A DNA stretch of 64,000 nt from Varanus komodoensis (taxonomy: Eukaryota > Chordata > Lepidosauria > Squamata > Varanidae), in contig NW_025335268.1 of the NCBI RefSeq assembly GCF_004798865.1, positions 6,537,127 through 6,601,126 on the forward strand, written 5' to 3'. A program made the position numbers and the translations under genes. Below the pieces are notes generated by a model. It worked only from the letters and a program-made list of their open reading frames with translations. It made no database searches and was not told the DNA's origin. Positions 55,281 through 64,000 of the stretch are shown in pieces; positions within the stretch are counted from its first letter, which is position 1, and each line of letters opens with the position of its first letter.

Positions 55281-55885
55281 GTGGTGCCTCGTGCTTCAAA
55301 CTTAATTCGTTTCAGGAGGCCATTTGAACTCTGAATTATTTGCAGTCCGAAGAAATGTTCCTTACTAGAAATAATGGAAAGTGAATTAATCTGTTTCCAG
55401 ACCCTGAACAATACCCATCTCGATAAACTTAAACAGCAAATGTAGCGGTTTTATATATATAACCAAAAAAATAAAAAATAACCTATATATATATAACCAA
55501 AAAAGTAAAAGCACTGAAAACACTTGAAAAGACATGCACTGAAAACGATCGAGAACTTGGGCACACATCAGTTGATGTTTCCACAGTGACTGCATTTTTT
55601 TCACTATGCACACAGTTTGAACATAGAAGCATTGTTCGAATGTCAAAATGTTTTTTACCTTGAGTTTAATGCTGGGAACAATTGATGGTAAAAGAAGAAG
55701 GGGACAGCAGAGAATGAGGTCTGCGTGAGCTTAAGTGGACTCCAGGGGATGGGGGAGGACAGGAAGGCCTGGAGGAATGATGTCCATGGGGCTGCGATGG
55801 GTCAGACACAACTTTGCAACTAACAACAACAAAAAATGTTCAAACTCTGGAACATTTGAATTTAGGGTCATTTGATATACCCTGT
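55281..55885. mobile_element. Probable DNA transposon with a BovB inserted
   Basis: The left end, acagtggtgcctcgtgcttc aaacttaattcgtttcagg, and the right part, gttcaaactctggaacattt gaatttagggtcatttgata, are similar in inverted orientation (the attcaaatgttc/gaactc blocks). The left end matches a type of vertebrate DNA-transposon terminus. 55655-55840 is a later BovB insertion. Superfamily and exact ends are uncertain. Confidence 0.45.
55655..55840 (+). mobile_element. BovB 3'-end insertion
   Basis: This contains taatgctgggaacaattgat, aagaagaaggggacagcaga gaatgaggtc, ggtcagacacaactttgcaa and an ending caactaacaacaacaaaaaa, the final ~185 bp of a BovB with its A/C-rich tail. It lies within the DNA-transposon-like sequence at 55281-55885. 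Confidence 0.8.
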
Positions 55886-55894
55886 ATGTAGAAT

Positions 55895-56175
55895 GAAAAC
55901 ATCAAAGGGTTGGAAGAAGCCATTCATGCTTTCGAGTCTAGCCCCCTGTTCAGTGTAGGAATCCAGTTTAAAGCACCCCTGACAGATAGCAGTTACTCTC
56001 CGGTTGAATAACTCCACTGACAGAAAACTCACCACCTCCCCAGGCAGTTGACTCTATTGTCTGACTGCCCAGACTATATCCAACTTCAGTTTTCTCTTAC
56101 TCAATTCCTTCAATAATTAAATAGTTTCTAGTTCCTTTATCATCTCTGTTGCCCTTCTCTGAACTTGTGTAACTA
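55895..56175 (-). mobile_element. CR1-like LINE 3' end
   Basis: The + strand reads aagggttggaagaagccatt, ctgttcagtgtaggaatcca, cagaaaactcaccacctccc caggcagttgactctattg and tgttgcccttctctgaactt, the antisense of a CR1 3' region. Confidence 0.7.
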
Positions 56176-57489
56176 AATGTGAGATTTTTATCCTAGTGTC
56201 AGTATGCATGACCTCAATTTAGATTGGGACTGCTACGCAAGAGGATTACCCCGCATTATTTCCCCACCACTACCACATCAGGGGAAGTTAGGAAACAAAA
56301 GCCTTGACAGCGATGAGGACTATTTCTTTTCTAAAATGGGGGGTGGGGGGGATGGTGTGGAGGGAAGGTTTTATCTTCTCCTCTGATTCACAGTGGTCCC
56401 AGTCTGAATCAAGCACTGTGCACCCTTATCCTAGAGTAAACAAGAAGCCAACTTTCAACTAGACACTATACAGTTAGCATAATGTGTGATTTGGAGTCAA
56501 TACAGATCAAGATACCGATTATTCCAGCAGGGCAGCCACTTCCCACTGAAACACCTCACAGTGGTCCCATTCTTTTAATTTCCCATTTTTCTTCCTTTAA
56601 AGTCCTTCATACTTTTTCCTGTTTGGTATTTCAGGGGCAACCAATAAACCAACCCATATGGAGGTCACATCACATAAAACCTGAGATCTAATTACAGTTC
56701 TTTCACTACAACTGCAACTATATTATTTATGCCTCATTTCAAACTGACTCCCACCCTTAACTGAACCACAGATTCAGCTTCTTTGATTGTACTCATGGCA
56801 AACAACACACTCACCTCCATACCTGATGTTCTGTTAGAAGCGCACTGTCAGCACTCAAAAAATCAATAGTATTTTCAAACAGAACTAAGTCAGCAAAGCC
56901 CATTTTTTGTGACAAATACAAAGGTCTGCTAATGGACCAATACACAGAAGGAAGTAACATTGCACTAATATGTTAGTAATATGTTAGGTGTGCACAAACC
57001 ATTCAAGCTTAAGACAATCAAAATTACATTTTTTGAAAAGGAAGTTTTGAATACAGCAATCTTAAGCTTCCATTGTTTTGCTTTTCGCTACTTGCGTCAG
57101 ACATACAAGCTGATTTTGTATTGAAAGTTTGCTTAAAAACAGGTCCTGTGCTTACACTGAGATGCCACTCCTAAAGTTAGAAGTGCTATTATGTGAGGCC
57201 AGTGGATGGCTGCAGTCCAGCAGAAATGTATTCAGAGGCCCTGTGGGATACTATTGTGAGAAACTCAATTGTTTGACGCAAACATACGTTCAGTGCTAAA
57301 AAAAGGACATTTGGTGCTCTTCATCTAAGATCTGATTCAACTGCCACCTACCCTGCAAACATTAAGTTACACTTCCACAAGGAGGCACCCAGTGCAGAAA
57401 TTATGCTGGTTGTAAACAGATAGACGCAGATTCTGTGAAGCCTCCCAATGTCAGCACCATACTTTGAAGGTACCTGCTGACGATGCTTG
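56176..57489. other. TP53BP2 intron 1, unrecognised part
   Basis: Nothing recognised. A G-run (about 56338-56350) is simple sequence. Confidence 0.5.
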
Positions 57490-59200
57490 ATACCATGTTC
57501 TCTGGCAAGCTGACTAGGTAAGTCCCAGAACTAGACACAGTACTGCAGATGAAGTCCAACTACCACTGAGTAAAGAACTAGTACTTCACAGGAGTCGGAA
57601 GTGATACTTTCATTAATGCAAACTAAAATAGCATTTGCCTCTTTTTGCAAGCACATCAAATTGTTGACTCATATTCAGCTTGTGATCCACAGCAATTTCA
57701 AGATCCTTCTCACTTGCGGTATTGTTGTGTCAGGTATTCCTTATCCTATAACAATGCATTGGTTTCTTTTTCCTAGCTGCAGAATTTGGCATTTGTCCCT
57801 TTTGAATTTCATACTGCTGTTTTCAGCCCAGCACTCTGACCTATCCGTATCACCTTGAATCTTGTTTCTGGCTTCCAGGATATTATTTATCCCACCCAGT
57901 TTTGTGTCATCTCCAAACCTGATCACTATTCCCTGTACTTCCTTATCCATATCATTGATAAAAATGTTGAAGAGCACTGGGTCGAAGAGGGGGCCCTGCA
58001 GTATCTCACTTGTTACCTCTCCTCAGTTTCAGAAGGTGCCACTGATGAGCACTCTTTGAGTACAATTCTGAATCCACCTGACAGTTGCCCCATCTAGCTC
58101 ACTTTTAGCTAGGTTGCTAATCAGAATTATCATGGGGCACTTTGTCAAAGGCTTTGCTGAAGCCAAGCTAGATTACATCCACAGTATTCCCACTGTCCAC
58201 CAGGGAGGTTACCCAATCAAAAAATGAAACCAGATTAGTCTGGCAGGATTTGTTCTTGACCGATCTGTGTTGGCTTCTAGTAATCACTACATTGTTTTCA
58301 AGGTATTTGCTGAATGACTGCTTTATACTTTGCTCTAGAATTTTCCCAAATTGGTAGTTCCCAGGCTGTTGTTGTTCTTTCCTGAAAAATAGAAGCAGAG
58401 CGAGTCAGAAGGGGCCTCCCGGGCCATCTACTCTGACTCCCAGCTCCAGCCGGCTCCACTCACAACATGCCCACCATGGGGACAACATTAGCCCTTCTCC
58501 ACCCATTTGGCACTTTCCCTGTCATCCATAATTTCTTGAAGATAATAGATAGTGGTTCTTCCACCAGCTACTTTATGACTCTAGGACAGAATTCATGAGG
58601 CTCTGGAGATTTGAACCTATTCAACCCAATTAGATTATCCTTGACTATTTGCCTATCATTCTTGAGCTGTCATCCTGCTCCTTCAGCTTGTACTTCCACT
58701 CCTCCATGAAGATAATCTTTTTTTGGGGGAAAACAGAGACAAGTAAGAATTGAGCATTTCTGAATTTTCTTTGTCATCTGTTACACTTTTGCCATCCAGA
58801 TTGAGTAGCTGAACCCCCATTTTTTTCCTCTGTTTTTGACTACAGACATATCTGTAGGCTGTTTTGTTGCTTCCAGCATCCCTTGCTAACCTCAGTTCAT
58901 TCTTCACGTTAGCCTTCCTGATGACATTCCTGCAATTCTGTGCTACCTCCCTTTATTCTTCCTGTGTAGTCAGGCCTTCCTTCCACTTCCTATACATGTC
59001 CTTTTTCATTTTCAGATCATCTCTAAGCTTTATGTGAAGCCACAAGGAGCTCTTCTTTTGTCTTTTAACCTTTTTCCTTGTTGGAATTATAATTCTGTCT
59101 TTAGAATTTCCTTTTCTGCAAATGCCTACCTATCTTGGACTTCTTTTCTCATTAGAGTCACTTGCCATGGGACTTTCATTTAACAACTAAATCTTACCTG
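57490..59200 (-). mobile_element. CR1 LINE with RT region
   Basis: On the - strand, translations include MKNELRLARDAGSNKTAYRY and LLNLDGKSVTDDKENSEMLN (58683-58907, the CR1 segment before the RT), then MLFNIFINDMDKEVQGIVIR with FGDDTKLGG and ILEARNKIQGDTD (57741-57977). FxDDTKLGG is the CR1 version of the RT catalytic motif. The same LEARNKIQG motif appears in the + strand CR1 at 48068, so they belong to one subfamily. The 3' end is missing, and a second CR1 fragment is inserted at about 58393-58480. Broken by stops and frameshifts. Confidence 0.83.
58393..58480 (-). mobile_element. CR1 3'-end fragment nested in CR1
   Basis: The sequence agaagcagagcgagtcagaa ggggcctcccgggccatcta ... caacatgcccaccatgg matches 48927-49005 (agaaacagagcgagtcagaa ggggtctcctgggtcatc ... 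gacatgcccaccatgag). It interrupts the outer CR1 between cctgaaaaatag and gggacaacattagccc, which look contiguous in a normal CR1. Confidence 0.75.
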
Positions 59201-59625
59201 TGGTTTGTACATGGGTTGTTAAGAAGGCTAGTCTTCATTAACTTTCACTAATTACCATCAGAGGAATGAGTGTTTTTGGACAGCCAGGCCCCATGGCAGC
59301 CATTTTATGAATGGACAAGTTGATATGGCAGCCGTTTTGTGACAGCACCCATGACATGATGGTCAAGATTGAACATTACTATCACTCTGTGATCCTCCAA
59401 CAATCTATTTGCACAGTGGCAACACATATTCTTGAACTGTCAGAGCTCAAAGCCAGAAAGTATTGCTCCTCTTCAGTCTGCTATAACCATAAACAAATAT
59501 TTGGCATTTGAGTTATAAATATATTTATGGGGTCCCTAACAGCTATTTTATGCATAGCCAAGGGACTGTGCTAGGCCAGGAGGGGGAATGCTTTTCATGA
59601 CATATAAAGCATTGTTTTTTATTCC
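59201..59625. other. TP53BP2 intron 1, unrecognised part
   Basis: The phrase ggcagccattttatgaatgg followed by ggcagccgttttgtgacagc acccatgac is an internal imperfect repeat that looks repeat-derived, but I cannot assign it. Confidence 0.4.
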
Positions 59626-60203
59626 CCTCACATTTATTTTCTTGGGCTCCAAGATCACTGCAGGTGGTGACTACAGCCAAGAAATTAAAAGACACTTGCT
59701 CCTTGGGAGGAAAGCTATGGGAAATCTAGACAGCATATATTACCTTGCCAACAAACGTTCATATAGTCAAAGGTATGGTTTTCCTAGTTGAAACGTATGG
59801 CTGTAAGAGTTGGACCATAAGGAAGGCTGAGCACTGAAAAACTGACACTTTTGAACTGTAGCGTTGGAGAAGACTTAGAGTCCTTTGGATTGTAAAGAGA
59901 TCAAATCAGTCAATCCTAAACAAAATTAACCCTGACTGTTCTTCAGAAGGACAGATACAGGAGCTAAAGCTCAAATACTTTGGCCACGTAATGTGAAGGA
60001 AGGACTCACTGGAACGTTCCTGATGCTGGGAGAGGTAGAGGGCAAAAGAAGGAAACAGCAGAGGATCAGGTGGCTGGATGGAGTCACTGATGTGATGAGT
60101 GTGGGGTTGGATAGACTCCAGGAGATGGTGGAGGACAGAAGAACCTGGCATGCTGTGGTCCATGGGGTTGGGCATGACACTGCGACTAAACCACAGATTA
60201 AAA
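59626..60203 (+). mobile_element. BovB/RTE LINE 3' portion
   Basis: The translation starts LTFIFLGSKITAGGDYSQEI then KRHLLLGRKAMGNLDS. Later comes the 3' end (DSLERFLMLGEVEG-like with RIRWLDGVTDVMSVGLDRLQ and TWHAVVHGVGHDTATK). These are the last ~190 codons of the BovB ORF, frameshifted in several places. It is 5'-truncated at about 59626. Confidence 0.85.
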
Positions 60204-60737
60204 TGCAATTGCCAATTTTCCATGCAGCATGGAGATGGAAAGGGAATGTCAGACAAGCAATATAAATCTCAAACTTTCTAGGGTCCTGGCCATTTATTCA
60301 GAAGCAAATCCTGTTTCAACACAACTTACTTCTGAATACAAGTACCTAGAGCTTAACATATTTTTTTTGTCAGTAGCGTATTAAACCTACAAAAAGCAGT
60401 TCAGTTGTCTGTATCCACTATTACATAAAATGGACTCTGCAAATCTCTAACTCTCCAAAAAAATCTCTCCTACAAGTTAGAGCAACCTTGGGAGAAGGGC
60501 TTGGATGTGGAACAGGGGGTACCAGCAAAAAACAGGCAGGAAACAGTTGAAACCAGAACAAAGTTTTCTTGCATAAGATGTCTTAGCTTGGTTTTATGCA
60601 ATTCCCCTCTCAGTGAAGCCCCAAAAACATCATCCCATTTAGGATTTCAATGAGTCCTAAACTCTCAGAAACTCCAAAGGGGTATAGAATGTGGGGAAAG
60701 GAACGAGAAACCCCTGCTGTGAACAGATGCTTGATTG
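60204..60737. other. TP53BP2 intron 1, unrecognised part
   Basis: About 60290-60345 (cagaagcaaatcctgtttca acacaacttacttctgaata) resembles a common short reptile repeat with an acttacttctgagtaa core. Otherwise nothing is recognised. Confidence 0.4.
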
Positions 60738-61085
60738 TGCTGCGTGTTCTTGCTAGTGTCCGCCCCATCACGACCCCATGGACAATATTCCTCCAGGCTC
60801 TCCTATCCTCCACCATCCCTCGGAGTCCACTTAAGCTCACACCCACTGCCCCAGTGACTCCATCTAGCCACCTCATTCTCTGCCGTCCCCTTCTTCTTTT
60901 GCCTTCAATTGTTCCCAGCATTAGGCTCTTCTCCAGTGAGTCCTTCCTTCTCATTAGGTGGCCAAAGTATTTGAGTTTCAACTTTAGGATCTGGCCTTCT
61001 AAAAAGCAGTCAGGGTTGATCTCCTCTAGGACTGACTGGTTTGATCGCCCTGCAGTCCAAGGGACTCACAGGAGTCGCAGGAGTG
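60738..61085 (-). mobile_element. BovB/RTE LINE 3' end
   Basis: On the - strand the open frame 60610-60981 reads MKLKYFGHLMRRKDSLEKSL, MLGTIEGKRRRGRQRMRWLD and GVTGAVGVSLSGLRGMVEDR, the intact-looking C-terminal end of the BovB ORF. It is the best preserved BovB fragment in the window and probably the youngest. It is 5'-truncated (about 350 bp left). Confidence 0.88.
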
Positions 61086-64000
61086 CTGCATACATACAAC
61101 TTAATATGTGCAAGTATGTGGAACAGAATAGGGCATTTTGCAGACACTTGCAAATTTTAAAGGATTTGTTTTACAAGTGGAGCTTCCATTTTGGCTTTCC
61201 ACAGAGCTGTACTCAACTGTGCCAGTGCAGGATTTCTCAAACAGTGAAACCCAGCCCTGCAGCTTACCTAGCGAGGGCTCCTTGCTTGCCTGCCTGTTAT
61301 ATTTTGGTTGAAACCTGAACAAAAGTTCCCTGCATGCACAGTACATGGGCATCTATGGGAATGGGAGTTACCTAGAAAGCAAATCTGTAGCTTGCTGGAA
61401 GGAAGGAGAGGAAACTGACAACAGGGAGTGGCTGGCTGAGTGTGACTGAAGGTGAAGAAACAATGGGAAAAGAACAGAAGCAAAAAAGGACAAATGAAGG
61501 AAAAGCACCAGGGACTGGTGCTGCTATGGCAATAAACACCTCCTCTTCCTCAGAAGAAAGTCTGGCACTGTGCAATGGCACTGAGACTTGAAGAATGTGC
61601 ACATGTGTAGGAGGGTGGGGGGAAGGTAGTGTTAAATTATGGAAACCAGCAGATGAAGAAATGGGGGAGGGAGGTAGAAAAGAAGGAAGAGTCCTCATCT
61701 GCTGAAGGGGACAGGCAGAAAGTACTTTGAAGGACGTTAGTAAGCAAGATAAAAGATTAATATGTTTATTATCAATATCCACAGCAAAAAACTGAACTGA
61801 AAGGGAGAGAGAAGAGAGGGAGTCTGCTATAAGTAAATTTAAGGTAAAGACTGCAGGAGAGAGAAATAAAAAACAGCAGTTTGGTGGAAATACAGGAGAA
61901 GTGGGAAAGCAGAAGGGAAGAAATTAGAGGGCATGAGTAACAATGTATTGAAAGAAATGTATGACGGGGCAGGGAAAAGCACAAAATGCACTATCTTCTC
62001 AATTTAAAGTCTTTAATGTTGGTCCTACCTAGAGTGGACCCATTGAAATGAATAGGACTTAAGCTAGGTTAATAATGGATACAGCTGTGAATCCTGATAG
62101 CTCAAAATGTCTGTACTTAATATGTGAGGAAAGTTAGAGCATCTCTGTCACAAGAAAATCAATGTGGCGAACAATTCAACAATTTCTAAGGAATGACCAA
62201 ATATAAACAGAAAATGCTATCAGTTATTGCCAGATTATTATGCCAAATTGGGTGGAGCACCCAATTTTCATGTTCTCCCCCCACCCCCACAAAAGAAAAA
62301 CGTCAAGAATTCTGAACCCCCTGGAAAAGCATGGAACATAGATATATCAAATGGACTATATATTGTCATCTCTCATAAACTCACTTATCCAATTAAGGCT
62401 TGTGAACTATGTACAAAAATCAGACACACCTGTTCAAATTATTCCTGCTTACTTCAGTTCAAACAAATAAAAGAGGGAAAACAGGATAGTCGTTTATATT
62501 TTATTTTCCAGCTAAAGAAAATATCATCAGTTCAACTTTTCTATTCATGAGCATCAGGCTGAGTTTACAGAAACAATATGAAATACTTATAAGGGCAATG
62601 ACACTGGTGTAATTTGGAACATAAATGAAAACAGAAATAGCTAACAAACTGTCTAACGAAGAACAGGCTATGAATTACTTATCTGTTACATTTGTATACT
62701 GCCCCATAACCTCTGGGCAATTCTATTACAGAATAGAATTAGTTTCTATCTTGTTAACATTTCACATAATTCTAAGCAAGAACTGTATGTGGTGGCTAAT
62801 TGTAAATTGTCCTAATATCTGAGAAATCAAATTCTCAAGATGTACAGAAATAAAAATATCATGTGTCTTGCCATTTTTCTTCCTTGCATCAGTATGCAAG
62901 CCTGAAAACTAGTCATGTGCCTCAAGATGGATACAAAAGCTTGGATTTATCTAAGAATACAGGAACAACAGGAGGTAAAATTAAGCATTGGCTATTTTGC
63001 ATGAAAGTGCCTCAAGGAACCAACACTTTCATCTAACATAAATAATTTTGAGTAAGGAGGAGCTAAAAAAGCTATTTAAGATTCACCCCTAAGTGTAATC
63101 TCACTTCAAAGGTGCAGTATTGGTAAATCTCTCCAACCTCCAGGTAATATTCACTTTTTAACTTAGCTCACCACCTAAACTTAATATCTGGCATTGCTAA
63201 TAAAATGATGGCCCTTTTTCTCTTTACTTCTGCTCTGTGCCACCTCAGGAAGCTGTGTATAGCACCTAAGCAAAGAGACAGATCAGCCAGACATCCAGCC
63301 ATTATACTTGCAGAAGCAGAGATCAGCCACTGCATTCTATTCCAGTATTCACTGCAAGGTGTAATCTGTCCCCTGCAACACCCAACAGTGACTAATACAT
63401 TCAGTCTGCAAATCCTCATACTGAACTTTGTTCTAAACCTAAGCCTCAGGGCCCCAAATCTGGCCACATTTTTAAACTTTTCCATTTCCTCTCTCATCCC
63501 CTGCTTTTTGTACCATGGGGTTTCCAACATGAGGTCCATGGACAGCAATGTGATCACTGACAACTCTTGGCAACCACCAAATATCCTCTCCCTTCTGGTT
63601 TTTATTTTTTCCTTAATATTTTCCTCATTTAAACTGCCAAAATGAGAGACTGGCATACTGCAAAGTGGGTGTCTATCACCATCTTCATTTGGGTTCAAAA
63701 AAGTTTTCTATTGTGGAGCTTGGATCCTTCCTCCGCCTTATATTTACGTTCTTCTCATTCTAATTGTGCCCACCAAACCAAAAAGCTGGAGACCTTGACC
63801 TAGCCTGATGAACAGTTGTAGAAAACTCAAAATATTGCACTTCTGTGGCATTTTTTAAATGTATCCCATTGATTTATTTATTTGCCTCCCAACAGAGGAA
63901 GCTCTCTGAGTGATGACAGCAGTTCATAAAGACAATATAATGAAATCTCATCTTTTCAAAATACAAAAATTTTAAAACAGCTAAAATGTACAATGAAGAG
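61086..64000. other. TP53BP2 intron 1 to the right edge
   Basis: This is mostly unrecognised. 62020-62085 (cctagagtggacccattgaa atgaataggacttaagctag) matches a reptile MITE theme built on gtagacccattgaaatcaatgg. 63518-63600 (gtttccaacatgaggtccat ggacagcaatgtgatcac) recalls another old DNA-transposon fragment. 61560-61700 is purine-rich. The longest open frames (63168-63698 - and 63205-63645 +) overlie each other on opposite strands and carry no recognisable domain. Confidence 0.45.

Noticed and set aside
61372-61984. Ser/Leu/Phe-rich - strand frames resembling secreted or membrane peptides
   Set aside because: They arise from purine-rich + strand sequence; hydrophobic runs follow from the CT-rich complement.
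63168-63698. A 176-codon open frame on the - strand overlapping a 146-codon frame on the + strand
   Set aside because: Both cover the same DNA in opposite directions, neither shows a known domain, and the region contains transposon-like fragments. There are no flanking splice or promoter signals supporting a gene.
1-64000. Endogenous retrovirus, LTR element, Polinton, CRISPR array or bacterial-type system
   Set aside because: No gag, pol with retroviral motifs, envelope, LTR pair or regularly spaced repeat array was seen. All reverse-transcriptase signals fit BovB, CR1, L2 or L1 LINEs.

Overview
This is a vertebrate nuclear window, most likely from a squamate reptile (lizard or snake). The evidence is split genes with canonical GT/AG introns, low GC, and a repeat mix of BovB/RTE, CR1, L2 and L1 LINEs, tRNA-derived SINEs typed here as squamate-like, and hAT elements with short non-autonomous relatives. 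There is no prokaryotic, CRISPR or operon signal and no recognisable retrovirus.

Two convergent protein-coding genes explain the coding content. On the + strand, positions 320-4589 hold the last three coding exons of calpain-2 (CAPN2): the end of the penta-EF-hand domain and the stop codon. On the - strand, positions 7720-42231 hold 17 coding exons of TP53BP2 (ASPP2), the apoptosis-stimulating p53-binding protein. The CAPN2 and TP53BP2 stop codons are about 3.1 kb apart, and the head-to-head 3' ends match the arrangement I know from human 1q41. The joined TP53BP2 exons keep phase at every junction and sum to 3429 nt (1142 codons plus stop). The ubiquitin-like N-terminus, coiled coil with a glutamine run, proline-rich region, RVKF phosphatase-docking motif, ankyrin repeats and SH3 domain are all present. 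The usual three-residue first coding exon is not seen and probably lies beyond the right edge, so 42232-64000 is read as part of intron 1.

Layout: 1-5475 CAPN2 end and 3' UTR; 5476-7719 convergent intergenic/3' UTR space; 7720-42231 TP53BP2 exons with introns carrying an L2 LINE (16205-18830), two hAT elements with 8-bp target duplications (9347-9707 and 22860-23139), a BED-type hAT remnant (31382-32126), an L1 remnant (35540-36000), SINEs and L2 tails that end in microsatellites; 42232-64000 intron 1, dominated by BovB and CR1 pieces, including a BovB split in its reverse-transcriptase region by two CR1 3' ends lying tail to tail (48068-49517).

I found no previously undescribed system. The more unusual points are the nested transposon stratigraphy, a near-identical ~45-bp direct repeat flanking the BED-hAT remnant, a hairpin-forming repeat at 34943-35050, and an unnamed dispersed repeat present in opposite orientations at about 20.3 and 41.4 kb. 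Family names are from memory of protein and repeat consensus sequences; no database search was run.
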